From contig CM043872.1 of the NCBI GenBank assembly GCA_023846275.1, forward strand, positions 28,448,670-28,512,669: a DNA stretch of 64,000 bases, written 5' to 3'. Below the pieces are notes generated by a model. It was not told the origin of the DNA. It saw nothing but the letters and a program-made list of their open reading frames with translations, and ran no database searches. The translations under genes were made by a program, and so were the position numbers. This DNA is from Vanilla planifolia. Its lineage: Eukaryota; Streptophyta; Magnoliopsida; Asparagales; Orchidaceae. Positions 36,800 through 50,408 of this stretch are shown here, one piece after another. Every line of letters starts with the position of its first letter. Position 1 is the first letter of the stretch.

Positions 36800-39700
36800 T
36801 TTACCTTTTAAAAAATAGCCTTTAAAAGAACTTTTTTGTGAAATAAGTTTTTTTTTTTTTTTCTCATATGTCGCTTAGAGGGCGTTCAAAGGTAACTTTT
36901 TAAAGTAAACCTCACTCATTTGAAGATGTTTTGGCAGTATAAATCAAAACTAAAGATGCTTATTTGATTGGAGACTTTAAAGATGATTTTTTTTTTTTTT
37001 TGTTTTTTTCAATGCTAAGACAATGGAGACTACGTATATTATATTTTTTTAATCACATAAAATATTTTTTTCCAGAAATTTATTCTCAAAACATTTTTTA
37101 AAAGATTCTTTCACCCCTTTCATATAAAAACAACATATTTATTATATTGGTAATGGCCTTTGTTACTATTAGAACATATATGCGAGTTGAAAATTTGTTG
37201 CCAATTGTCAATATCGATGAGATCAAAATTTGAAAAAAAAAATTTAAATCTATATCATTCAAAAACATGTATTTCAATTTGATAAAATAATTATATTCAC
37301 CAAATAAAATAACAAAAAGTTATTATCAATCATGAATTATGGAAGCCTCTTGAATTGTCATTCATTAATTTACAAAAATAGTTTAAAATTATGTAATAAA
37401 TAAAATATATAAAAAACTTCATCATAAAAAATATTGAAAAGGAATAAAAAAAGATATTGATGATGCACTTAGAAATACTTTCGTATCTCTTTAATTGTTA
37501 TAGATAACAATTTTAGAAATAAATAAGATAAACAATTAAAAAAATAATTAATTATTAATGAGAGAAATATAAAAGAAAACAAAAAAAATATATATTAGGA
37601 TTGAGAATTTTGTATAAAAATTCTTTTAATAAAATTCAATCATTCCCTTTTAGCGAATAAATACATTTAAATGCAAGAATACATGTGCTAAATCTTAAAA
37701 TATATCAAATTTAAAAATCAATATGATGGCTGATTTTTATACAAAGTTATGTGTCATTCATTGATAATATTCTTTCACTACTAATTTGGCAACTATGACC
37801 ATCAATGACAGATGTAATGGCTATTATGTTATGATTAGAAATTAGTAATGTTTAATCAGGAGGTAGCTAAAACATAAGACTTATTATAGATGTCTTGAGA
37901 GAAATAAAATATTGTTTCTAAAGAGGTAGTACCACTCAAGTAAGTTAGACAAAATCTATTAGAAGAACTCGAGGAAGGAGACAAATAGCTTCATGAGCTA
38001 GTTAAAAGAACTAAAAGGTCTTGAGACTATGTTTCGATAACTAGGCATCTTTTCTTAGGTTTTTATGAGATAATCCAAAAATAACTTTGAAGACATAAAG
38101 TTGTTTCACAATAATGTTGCACTTTTTCAACATTGGAAACATGAACCTAGCCTTGAGCTTTGCTTTTGAGGACCTTCAACATGTCTAAAGGCATAATTAA
38201 CATGTGATCAAGATAAGGTAGTGAATGTTATGTTCAACTTTAAGATGCAATAGAAGATGACGATTATTTTGGGTCAAATTCTGTCTACTAATTATAGTTT
38301 CTCACAAGTGATAACATGATTGTTGTTGTGGGTTTTGGGAATAAGATAAAAAAAAGTATATATGCATAGAAAAATGAGCATATAAAAAGAGAAAGAGAGA
38401 AGAGATAATGTGACATATGATGTTCCATTTGTATGATATCAAAGTTATGTCTCCTACAATGCCATGCGTTTCAAGTATGAACCAAACTAATTTTATATGA
38501 TGACCTTAATTTTTGGCACAATTTTTTCCAATAGATCTTATAACTTTTCTTATTATCAATAAATAAAAAACATCTAAACCACCATTTTTTTTAAAATAAG
38601 AAATAGAATTTACAAAAATATCTCATCGCTACTTATTATTTTATTTTTTTTACGCTTTTCACTTAGCTTTTGATGTCTAAAGTTATATTATTATATGGAT
38701 TTAAAAAATGTTAATAATCGGAGAGTGAGTCTCATACAAACTCAGTGATTAACTATATTAGTGATAATAATTTTAAATGTAAAAATATATCATTTAAGAT
38801 TTATTGATCTTTACTTAACATAAGCTATGTCAATATAAATTTTCATAATATTCAAATTAATATTATGCACTAAGAATTTATCAAATGAGTATATTATAAG
38901 TTAAAATATAAAAAAAAATTAGTAATAAAAGTAATTATATTATATACAAAAGTTGTACAATACGACAATTAATATGAAACCATTTTTATATTTATTTTAT
39001 TATATTTTCATTTAATGCATATCTTAATATTGAGATATCATTATACCTGGTTGTTCCATATCGACCTATAACGTGATTAGTTAAATTTTATTATTCTAGT
39101 GTTGATATTAATCAGTATGTTTACTTAAGAATTTTCTAAGAAAATAAAATAATATAATTTTATCTCAAAAAATATGCCCAATAAAGTACCTCAAAATTTC
39201 ACTATGAATATATTTACATCAAAAGCACCTTATAAGGAATCATGTGATATGTTCATTACAATTTTTGAAAATCAGTTAAATTTTTCACAAATTGTTTAAA
39301 AAAAAAAGAAAATACAAAATTTTAACCAATTAACTATTTTAATAAATTAACCATGATTATTATAAATAAAAAAACCCTATTATGTCTCCTCAATGCCTTA
39401 ATTTCTCTAATCTTGATGTGATGCTTGGCCTCATTTGGGAAATGATTCATGGAGGAATTGTTTAGCAAATTTAAGAAAAGGAAGGAAATTGAGAGAAAAG
39501 GATGTCAAGAGGATTCTAATGACCAAATCAATTAAAAGTTCCTTTTGATTAGGCATGTGGAGCAAAGAGATAGTAGGAAATGAGAGATATAGTGGTTTTC
39601 AACAACGATAATAAGTATTAAATTGAAATTGGTTATTAATGTGAGTAATCCAATCATCTATGCTTCCTTGATTTCTTGAGTAGTTGAGGATGATTTTTAA

Positions 39701-41260
39701 CCTAAGTAATACATGGCATATGAAGGGATAGTGGATACTCACAAGATTTAAACGTCTTCAATGGTGATAGAGAGTCCTTTTGTATAATTGATGGATTGAG
39801 TAAGATAATCATGATAATTAGAAAAAGACAATTGAAAATAATTTGGTTGAGCCTCATTGGTTTTAGATTTACTATAGGAATTACTTTCTTTTATCAAGAA
39901 AGGGAAATAGAAAAAGAACATATAGAGTTATGATATTGAAGTATAATAAAAAATACTCAAAGTTGTTCTCGATTATATTTTAAAGTAAGTTATAAAACTT
40001 TCACATGTCTTTTGAAATATCAATTCTTATATTGCAATGAAAATACTAAAAATAATATATGGACAAAGTTGTTCTCGATTATATCAAGTATGTATGACTG
40101 AAATATAAAAAGAGTTATCACAAAAAATTAAATATAATAAAAGAAATATGATGGTCCACTAAACATGATAGATATCATCTATCACTTTCAATATTCTCTT
40201 AAAATTTCATACAATGAATTATCCTGATTTGAAAAGTTATGTTATAAAATATGTTAAAATAATTATGATTTATTTAGTAACAAAATAATGCAATATGAAT
40301 ATAAAATAATCAAATTTTTAGGTCATAACATACATTAAATGTATACCATACAATTAGTATGCGAGTAACATGTGATAACAATAAATGATATGTTATCTTT
40401 TATTTATGTTCCCTCAAAAATCCATTCGTTAGAAATATTATGAATTTTTTTTATTATTTTTCACCTTTTCTGTAGTGTTGTATTAGTTAGATGTATTAAG
40501 CCTTTTTCACATTTTTCAAATCAAATCAAGCTAGGCACACATATTATTTTGAATATCCTTAATAATAACAATTTTGGTTCAACTTTTAGAAATATGTTAT
40601 TTCAAAAAAAAAATAGTTATATAATCAAATACATTTTTCTAAATAATAATTCACCCATTTCTAGAGATATATTATGTCTAATCTTATCATAACATTCTAA
40701 GAATGATAAAATAAAAGTTTAAATTATTTTTATTTATCTGTAATATTTAAAAGTTTTTGAAATTTTATGTAAATTTTTTAAAAAAAATTATAAATCACTA
40801 AGAATGTATAATACCTCAAATAAGGAAAGTAAATTATAAAAATAATGATACAAATTATAAAAAATTTAATGACACCAAGTACCCAAATATTGGAGGCATA
40901 TATTTGATGAAACTAAAATCATATATTATAAAGGATTAATTTATAAGATTAAAAAAGATAATGTTAATAATTTTTTTTTGAAAAAAATGGCATAACGTCC
41001 ATTGAATTAAAGGACAAAGAGGATTTTTAAAAATATATTAAATAAAAATTTTAAGTCTTTTAAATTTAAAAAAATATTGAAAATATCAAATAATGTTGAA
41101 AAAAAATGTGAAATTTATCCAACTAGTATAACCCATGAAGTAAAATCATATACAATTAGTTAACAAATTTTTGAATGTTATAAGGTTTTAGTTTAACCTT
41201 AAGTTAAATTATGCAATTATCTAATTTTCTTTGCTTGACAGAAACAAGATAAATTCTAAG
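36800..41260. other. AT-rich intergenic DNA
   Basis: No recognisable genes or transposon domains. A 21-bp direct repeat (CAAAGTTGTTCTCGATTATA plus T) occurs at 39958 and 40064, in otherwise dissimilar AT-rich surroundings. Confidence 0.5.
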
Positions 41261-41272
41261 GTTTGCAAACGG

Positions 41273-41647
41273 CTATCGAAGCTCAATCGCCGGCAGCCAA
41301 AGGGTCGGAGTTGGGAAGGTCAACTCCGGAGGGGATTTATGCATGAATCCCAGAATTTCTAAAGAGCTGAAGTGACCAGAATTGGAAGAGTTGATTGCCA
41401 TATCTATGAGAAGGTAGAAGAGTTGTCGTGCGGTGGGATTTTGGAGAAATTTGGGGAAGAATTTTTCTGAGAAACGATGGAAGAGGAACAGACGAAGAGC
41501 ATAAAAGAAATTAGAGAAGGAATCCATCAAGATTGAGGATTTACTGTTGTGCAAACGGAAGAAAAGGAGAGGCATGGCCGAAATAAGGAGAAAGAACTGT
41601 TGAACAACATCGGATAAACATATGCATGTTTTATATACTTCAAGCAT
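41273..41647 (-). CDS. unassigned 124-codon ORF in a GC-richer island
   Basis: A minus-strand frame runs 124 codons inside a short block whose composition stands out from several kilobases of AT-rich DNA. A TATAAAA lies near its 5' end. The translation is rich in Leu, Phe and Ser, with a hydrophobic stretch near residues 10-33 and a Pro-rich C terminus. I recognise no family and see no intron. It may be a decayed exon, a small orphan gene or a chance frame in a remnant. Confidence 0.2.
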   Translation of the reverse strand: MLEVYKTCICLSDVVQQFFLLISAMPLLFFRLHNSKSSILMDSFSNFFYALRLFLFHRFSEKFFPKFLQNPTARQLFYLLIDMAINSSNSGHFSSLEILGFMHKSPPELTFPTPTLWLPAIELR

Positions 41648-41659
41648 ATGTTTATTGTA

Positions 41660-44500
41660 TTTCTGATTTTAATTAGAAGCCGAATCAGAAGAAAAGGACT
41701 TCAATAGATGATAGAATGTGCTCAGATATTGGAGCATAATATTGTTTGTTATATTGGTAAATTTGTGAATACATATTCTTGGTATAGTTGATTATATGTT
41801 TAGAAAAACTACATGTTAGGTTTATTTTTCTTACAATCATGTTATATAGTTGCTTAGTGAAATAATTGTTTTGGTTGTCGTACCTATATGATGTTCTTTA
41901 TTGCATTATATGATCCGAATTAATATATTCCTCTTAGTATTTATATATATATATATCACAAAAATATAACTCGATAAAAATATTATTATTTTTATTATTT
42001 ATAATAACTCTAATTTTAGAAGCATTAATTAACTTTGATATTACTATTTTTTTTGTTTTCGAATCCCAAAAAATTTAAATTCATTAAAATAATTTATTTT
42101 GGTAGTGATTATTAATTTTGTACTTATCCCCATAAATAAAGAAATTATGAGCATCATCCATATTTATCAACTTTTATTTTTATTTCATCATTTTTTTCTT
42201 TTTAAATCATACTAAATAAAATTAAATATTTTATATTAAAACAATAACATTAATATAATATACTCATACATCATAGCATCTCATAAAAATTTAAGTGATA
42301 GCAATCATTTTAGAAGTATTATGAAATGCAAATATTTTCTAACATAATCATTAGATAATCACTTTAATAATATATAAAACATATATTAACTCACAGTACA
42401 AAATATGCCCACCTTTATTTAATTATATCAATCTTATCTTGAATTAAATCTCAAAGTTTTTACCTTTATACAAATCTTGTTTCCTTCTCTTTCTATGCTA
42501 TAATATTGCTACAATAATTTTTTCAAAATTCTAGACTTTCTTATTGAGCTCTTGGTTTGACAATCAATTTTCTATCAACTTGGCGCACCTTCTCTCCCTT
42601 ACCTCCTTTGTCCAAGCTCTTTACCATAGCAACATTTTAGATAAATTCCAAAACTTTTCATATGATCACCCCTTTAGTATTTATAGTTGATCCAATATAA
42701 ATCATTTCTCGACTTTTCAGTCTCTTGAAATTCAATAGTTACCCATCCATTTAAGTCACCGTTAGGTTAATTTATTTTCTACATTTTATTAGGTTTAAGA
42801 AAAATTTAAAAATAAGGAATTAATTGTATTTGTATTTAATCAAACTTCAAAATTTTCAACATTCTTTTCATTTTTCAATTAATTTGAACTTCAAAATTTT
42901 ATTAACTAATTTTGTATGATTTGTTTTGACAAGATATACTTGTTGGCCAAACTTCACAATATTTTGACTACATTTAGCATTTATAATGATTTTCTAAACA
43001 TAATGTCATTAAATGTATTGTTTGTAATTTTCTTTAAATCCATTTCGACTTTTAATTTCATGTGTTGAACCTTCTTTTTGTGCAAAAGCAGGTCTTGCCT
43101 ATGCATTTTGATTGGACCATTTATATGTGCATTTTAACAAGATTGGTTTTCTTGTTTATAAGAGATTATTAGTCTTTGTAAAATGATCTTGGATTTTAAA
43201 AAATGAACATTTGTCCTAAGATTGTTTGTTATACTTTGTACTTCATTAGCTATTAACGAAGTTCTTAATCACTGTAAACGTAACAATAATCCAAAGTTAG
43301 TGCATACTTTTTTGAATGCCAAGTGTCAACATTTCTTTTTCATTTTTTAACTATTTGTACGATGAAAAATTTACTTTTATTTTTTTCCTTCTCTTCAATT
43401 AACAAATCATTAGGTCTACAAACGAAAGTCGAAGGTTAGTTATCAATATCAAAATCAAATTTATCACAAAAAATAATCTAATTTGGAAGTTAAAAATTAT
43501 GTATTTAGTGTGAGCAAATTATTTCTATTGAACAACTTTTTCATAAGTAGTTTAAAAATGATGATAATCGAATAATTATCATTTTCTTAGCAACAAATTA
43601 ATGAAAATGCTTTTTACAATTATGGATGCATATCTCTGTTTGGTAACAAGGACTCTTTTCCATTCATCTTTTTGGTTATGGGTTGTTTTCTAGAGTGGCG
43701 GAGAAAAGGCTTTTGGATCTTAGTGTCTAAAAGAGAAGAAAACACAAACCAATTTCTTGAAGTTGAATTCAAGAATTGAAAAAATGATGTATGTGGGGTG
43801 TGAATTTAGAGTGAACAAAAGAAAATATTCATTAAAAGTAGACAAAATCATAAAAAATATTTAAATTTCTCTCTTTAAAAAGTTGGTAAAAGTTGTTATA
43901 CTTAAATCATAAGGAAAAATATTTACAAATATTCTTTAGAGTGGTATTTATTAACTAACTTGAAACAAAATAAAATAATTATTGTAAATAATTATAAATA
44001 GTTACAACTTGTGAGGACTTATTGACTATTTATGTATATATACATATGTTACTTCATAATTAGAGATCATTGAATGATTTAATTTCTTCTAAAATACATA
44101 GATTTCTAACATAATAGTTTCATTCATGTAACTAATGTTATTAAATTCAAATTCTTGCATGAAACAAATGTTAAATTTAATCAAATGTTATATGTCGCAC
44201 TTATTGTTAAAATCTTAGTACAAAAATAATAATACTCTTTAAGAGTTTTGTATTATTAGTTATACAACTAACAATATATTAGATCAAATTTGTGTCTTTA
44301 ATTTAATATAATTTTTTAAATAAGTGATATTATAACTAATGATTCATGTAGGATCAAGTATCTCACAATATTGTTTAGAATTTTAGCTGAATTAAAATAT
44401 TTTTAATATAATAATTTCATAATTGTAAAAATGGTTTGTGGAAGATGTAAAAATATTATATATAATATTTTAGATAGAAATTAAAATTATAAAAGAATTT
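41660..44500. other. AT-rich intergenic DNA
   Basis: No exon, RNA gene or transposon domain recognised. Composition changes abruptly to GC-richer DNA at about 44515, where the PP2C promoter and leader begin. Confidence 0.5.
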
Positions 44501-44514
44501 AAAAAAAATTTCAA

Positions 44515-45125
44515 AATTTGCTCAGGTTCTCGGGAGTTCTGCCCGTGAATCGCGTCGGTCCACGGGGTCCCAAAGAACATCCGGACACGTAAACCGCAGG
44601 GTGAATTGTTTTCCCTCGCGTTCACAAGAAGCCAAGATCGGCCGACTTCCACGAGAGACGCGTGTCTAAACGTTGTCGATCAGAGTCGCTGGAAAACTTT
44701 CGTTGACCGGGAAACACCCTATCAGCCACGTCATCTAAGCCCAAAACATTTCCGTTTCATCTACTCCATAACAGCCACTCAACCATGCCGAAAAACCTGT
44801 GGCATTTTTCTCTGCTGTTCCATAACCCTTTTGTCTTCATCTCTCTTTCCTTCCACTAGGGATTTTGTTCGTCCTCCATTCACAAGATTCCAGGAGTCCT
44901 GTCACTCTTATTCGGCTTATCGATTTGTTGGTGCTTTCTCGTCTGCAGTAAGCGGGGCGGGAAATATTTAGTTCGGATTGCGGGGTTGGGCAACGAAGAT
45001 GTAATGGTAGGTCAGATATTGCTTTGGGATTCCTTTTCTTTTGCGATTTGGTTTGAGCGGAACAAAGATAGAAGGTAGGTGAGTTTAATTCTTCAAATTT
45101 GACATGTGTTTTTTTGAAGTCAGCG
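44515..45125 (+). promoter_or_regulatory. promoter and 5' leader region of the PP2C gene
   Basis: GC-richer DNA directly precedes the PP2C start codon. It contains a pyrimidine-rich stretch (about 44820-44880) typical of a plant leader and several ATG triplets, including the overlapping pair at 44999-45006. The transcription start cannot be fixed, and a leader intron ending at the CAG just before the start codon (about 45121-45123) is possible. Confidence 0.45.
44999..45078 (+). promoter_or_regulatory. AUGUAA start-stop overlapping a 24-codon uORF
   Basis: The sequence ATGTAATG contains a start-stop element (ATG TAA, 44999-45004) whose final A begins a second ATG (45004). That ATG opens a 24-codon uORF ending in TAG at 45078, 47 nt before the PP2C ATG. 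If it is in the mature leader it would reduce main-ORF translation. If a leader intron is spliced here it would be removed. Confidence 0.4.
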
Positions 45126-48100
45126 ATGGCCAATTACAGTGGGATCTCCGCCGTAAACACACCAGTAAGTGGCGGAGGGCTTAGGTACGCTTTTTTTTTT
45201 CTCTATGTTTTACTTTTTTTGTCATATATAAACGGACTTTTAGATTGATTGTTTCGTGTTTGATTTGGGGTGTACATCCAAATTGCATGGGCGAGTTGTA
45301 TGAGAATATTCTATGGTTAAATCGAATAGGTTTCTTTGCTGCGGTTTTTTTCTAATGTTTTGATTTGCGTAGCAGTCACAATGGGAAGTTTAGTTATGGC
45401 TATGCGAGCTCTCCGGGAAAGAGATCGTCTATGGAAGATTTCTATGAGACGAGAGTCGATGGTATTGATGGGGAAATTATCGGACTCTTTGGGGTTTTTG
45501 ACGGTAAGTTACGTTTATCCGAAATGCTTCCTTTTTGGATGATCGATTTAGCTTATAATTTTTGTCCATGATTTGTTTTTTTTTTTGTTTGAAACTTATC
45601 CGTTCTTCAATCACCTTTTTATTGAGCCCGTTTTTATATTGATTTGGTGTTTGTAATATTTTTTCAGCGACTTTTATATGACCTAAATCCTTTATATTGG
45701 TGCTGCATGTCAAATGGATAGGTCATGGTGGTGCTCGAGCAGCAGAGTATGTGAAACAGAATCTCTTCAGCAATTTGATCAAGCATCCAAAGTTTATCAG
45801 TGATACTAAATCGGCCATAGGTTTCTTTCTTTTTGAAACACAATCATCATGCGCATGTCTAAATTTTATGTTTGTTTTTGGAAATGGTTGAAACATCTAT
45901 AATGCTTATTCTCGAAAATAAAATGTACCTCTTTATCACGTGTATATATAGACCAATAAAAATTATTGTGATTTGATTTATTAATTTATTTTGTATATTC
46001 AATATAAGTGAGATTATGTTAATCTTATATCGTGAATTGAATTTTGCATCAAAGTTTTAATATATAATTAATATGTTTCCTACTTATAGGGTTAATTCTT
46101 TGTATTATTAGATACTCAATTTTACTTATATATTAGGTCTAAGATTTGGTGCTACTCCTATAGCATTGCTATTTTTATTATATCCTCGATGATAGATTCA
46201 TCATTAAACTCATTATTATTCCTTTCAATTATCACTTGCAAATCTTTGTTTAAATGCTATCTAGTTCCTTGAAAGCCGTTTATTTTTATAATGAATTTTA
46301 TCAATAACTAACCAATAAGTTTCTTCCATAATGTTCAGCTGAAACCTACAATCATACTGATTCTGAATTCCTGAGGTTAGAAAATAACCAGAGCCGTGAT
46401 GCTGGGTCAACAGCTTCGACTGCTATTCTTGTTGGTGACCGTCTCTTAGTTGCCAATGTTGGAGATTCAAGAGCAGTTATTTGCAGGGGAGGTACAGGTG
46501 AGGCTCTTTCAAATCTCATGTGATTCTTCCTACTCCTTGCCAAATGATGAATCGTGTTTTAATTACACCATCTTGACTGCTAGATGAAATTTGAGGTCAG
46601 AATGTTTGTGTCAACACTTTAGTCAAAATTTTACATTTTTATGTTACAAGGAGTTGTGCTAATAAAAAGTTACTAAATTTGTAAGAGTTAAAAATATGGT
46701 TTAACATTGAAGGATTTATGAATATTTTAAAAACACAGTGAAAAAAAATCCAAATATACATAAAATGAATTACTAGGATGCAACTTTATTTGAAATATGG
46801 CTCCCTTGGCTAATAAAGTCCTTTTGGCATGGTATGCAATTGATAACAAAGCAACAAATTGTGGTATTGGGAGCAATAAGTTGATTTTTTTCTTTCTATT
46901 TTGCTTTTTTTTCTTTCTACCTCAAATGAGTTTGTATTGCGTAGATGTTGCGCATGCTGTCAAGGTAATTAGTGTAATAATGGTAATGAACTAATGTTTA
47001 TGTTGGGGTATCAAACTTGACTGAGATTACAAAGTCTCATCCAAAGTTTGTCAAGTTCATATGTTAAGCCTCATTGCAAGGTCTATGTAAACATATTATT
47101 ACTAGTACATAGCTGACCATTATTTCAAGGGAGATTAGAATGTCATGGATGAAGAGTTTTCAAAGGTTTATTGGTGCAATTGTAGGATTTGATTAGAGAC
47201 TTGTATACTGCACATTGTGTAACCTCGGCAACAATGATGTATAGGATGTATGGAAATTTTGTAGGACATAGGACAATTATTTGTGGAAAGCACATGGTTT
47301 ATGAGGCTATTAGCTGTTTTTCAATGAAGAATGGTTAGAGAATTATATATTACGACAACAAAATTTCTATTAAATAGGAGGAGACTAATTATTTCTATAG
47401 AAGTAGTGTAAATGAGCTTTCTAGATGGAAATCTCACATGTCTTCTTCTCCCTTGAATCAAGACATATTCAACCATATTAAACATGTTCTATTCATATAC
47501 ATAATTAAAATATTTTCAAGAAATGAATATGATAAGTTGAGTGCTATGACAAGCTAATAAATTGGCAAAGTAGTGGTCAATATGAATTTGTTCTTATCTA
47601 ACTCAGTCACTATTGGAACCAAGACCAATAGTGAAGATATCAATCATGTTCTAGTTGATACTAATCAATTTTAATTGCTTTGAAGATATATATTAATAAT
47701 TAAGCATACTTAAGTGTTGTTAAACCTTAAAATAAATGCATATGCAAATTATGCATGCTGCGTGCATTAGCAATCTTAGGTTAGATACTTTCAAATTTAA
47801 CATTGTACAATTGAATTTTCTAAGTCGTTATTTTCCTTGGAACATGAACTATTAATGCATTTTGATATTCTCTTGAGGCCACCTGATTGACCACCATAGT
47901 TTCATGTTCGAGGGTATAGTTATCAAGCAAATCATTTTTTATTACTTAATTTTGATCTTCTCTGAGATTTTATTTTGATCAAGACAAAAATTTCAAATTT
48001 TGAATGGAGTCAAAATTGCTTGAATTCAAACTAATCTTTCTCGTCTAAGTAGAAGATGAGAGGATCCACAGAGTTACAAATCATGCTTATTAATTGATCC

Positions 48101-50408
48101 CAATTGAACCATCGATTGGCAATTGCTTGTACGTGTGAGAGAACCTTGGTGAGGATGAATTTGGCTAGTACATATTCAACACAAAAAAAGTTTTTTCTTA
48201 TATTTTTTATCATATTATTGTCACCACTTTTGTATAATGGATCCAAAACTCTCAATCTAATTTATTGTCAACCATCTTTTAAATAATTTGTCAATATGTC
48301 ATTTTGAATGTTTAGGTCTGATGGTTTTTTTCATAATTAAGGGTTAAATGTTTTGATGTGCTTCATCAGAAGTTATTAATTTAACATTACATTCAGTTTG
48401 TTCTTTTGCATTGGAACCTTGATTTGCTTGTGGATCACATAGCAAGTGTTTAGGAAATTTGAAATCAATTTCTACTTTCAAGGCCTTCCCCTTCTCTTTC
48501 TGTTCATCTCACAATATTTTGCATCCTTTCTAAAAGTTTGACATTTTAGTTGGCTGATGTCAAGCAAAAGCAATACATCCTAGATAATTGAAGTCATTTT
48601 ATAGATATTTGTTAAAGAAATAATAAAATAATGGCATCAATATCACATCTTTAATATAAGAAGTAAATAAATATATTAATGCTTTTTAAAGCTTATAATC
48701 ATTCAATTCTCACTTTGTGACTATATTTCCCATTCCTCGAATAGGTGAATATAACAGTATTGCCATGTTTATCATCATTGTCGTGGACATTAATATTCTT
48801 TCTATATTGGCTTTCTATTTTGATGTTAGTATTGAAGGTGGATGCAATATTTTTTTCAAAATGCAGACTGGATGTTTTATTTAGTAGAAATAATTTTTTT
48901 AGCAGTTACTGTTGTTTTTCTTTGATTGTGTAAATGTTTTTGCAAGTGGAATTTCATTTATGTATATTGCAGACTATGAGTAGCATTGTGAAGTTTCCAT
49001 CGTAAAGCAGGTTTACTATGGAACATGATATAATGAAGTTGCTGTTTATTTTACATCGAGCTGTTTGTTTTGTGATTGTTGTGCATGCATTGCTGCATTT
49101 TTCTAGCAAGACTATGTGCTTACAATGCAGTTCAGGTTTATATAATTTCACAAATTTGTGGTGGTCTGTTCTTTTTTTGTTTCTTTTTTGTCAAGTATTT
49201 GCTCTTAGGCATGATATTATATAAAAATGTTCAGCCATTGCTGTTTCAAGAGACCACAAACCCGATCGAACAGATGAGAGGCAACGTATTGAGGATGCAG
49301 GTGGTTTTGTTATGTGGGCAGGTAATTGAGTCAAGTAGTTGTTCATTTCCAATTGTATGCATATATTTAAAAATGGTTCATTCTATAGGAACTTGGCGTG
49401 TTGGTGGTGTTCTAGCTGTTTCTCGTGCATTTGGGGATCGACTTCTGAAGCAGTATGTAGTTGCAGATCCGGAAATTCAGGTATAAGTTGATAAAATTAT
49501 ATGTACATTCATGTTTGAGTTTCTATCTAAATGAATGAGCCAGCATTTTTAACATCCATACCTCAATATTGTCATTCAACTTGGTATGTAAAAACTTCAG
49601 AAGTTGGAAAAACAAATTCGTTTTATGCCCCGCTTCTTGTATTACATCATAACATGTCAAACGTAAACAATGTAGGTTTCTTATACAGTAAGATGCGACA
49701 AATAAAATATGATAAAAATATATAAGAAAAAAAATGTGCAGCTCATTTAGAAGCACGCTTGTGACATGAGGTTTTTTGTTTTCCTCATATGTTGCTCAAT
49801 ATTATGTTTTAGTGATTTTGCATATGCTAATTTCAATATTCTTTAAAATCAAGTTATTATCTTCATCAAACATCCATTGTGCTAGGATATCACTTGACAT
49901 GTTACTGATTGTAGTGGCATCTTTTACTTCACAATTTGGTATTACTGCCCATAACCATTTTGTGATGGCATGTGGGGAAGATTATACAACATTGTAGGAA
50001 GGCATATTAGATACATATCTGATGATTATCAAGAAGTTTGAGTATCTTGTAAATTAGAAGAACCACAATCATTTTTCATGCTAAATGATTATGGAACCGC
50101 AGGAAGAGGTGGTTGATGGATCATTAGAGTTCCTCATCCTCGCTAGCGACGGGCTATGGGATGTGGTTTCCAATGAGGTACCTAATCATTCTTATTCATA
50201 GTTGTTCTTCTCTATATGATTGTTGTGTGCCCAAAAAATCCAGGAGTCTGTTGCTATGGTGAAACCAATTGAAGAACCAGAACAGGCTGCGAAGGCACTG
50301 CTGCAGGAAGCTTCGAGCAGGGGGAGCGCAGACAACATAACATGTGTTGTGGTAAGGTTCCTTAGTTGCAGCAACGAGAACAATACAAGCAGTGGAACAG
50401 AACTGTGA
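45126..50408 (+). CDS. protein phosphatase 2C (PPM family, WIN2-like), 8 exons, 287 aa
   Basis: Exons are 45126-45184, 45376-45503, 45722-45820, 46339-46497, 49235-49321, 49389-49480, 50103-50177 and 50244-50408. All junctions are GT-AG and all phases agree. The protein is a bare catalytic domain with a short N terminus ([18 protein letters not shown]). Motifs in order are [19 protein letters not shown] (23-41), the metal-binding DGHGG (62-66), [66 protein letters not shown] (Asp224) and [10 protein letters not shown] (Asp263). All aspartates expected to coordinate Mg/Mn are present. It dephosphorylates phospho-Ser/Thr. It closely resembles Arabidopsis At4g31750/WIN2, a phosphatase that binds a bacterial effector and supports immunity (recalled, not aligned). 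No signal or membrane segment is seen. Intron 4 is unusually long (2.7 kb). Confidence 0.94.
46498..49234 (+). other. large intron 4 of the PP2C gene, with a faint copia-like trace
   Basis: The 2,737-bp intron is far longer than the other introns of this gene. Near 46924-46995 the plus frame reads [14 protein letters not shown], resembling the copia RNase H segment PDIAHAVGVVSRFM. Near 46797 there is APLAN, resembling the upstream TPLA block. Nothing else of a retroelement was confirmed. The donor (CAG|GTGAGG) and acceptor (TTCAG) are good matches. Confidence 0.4.
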
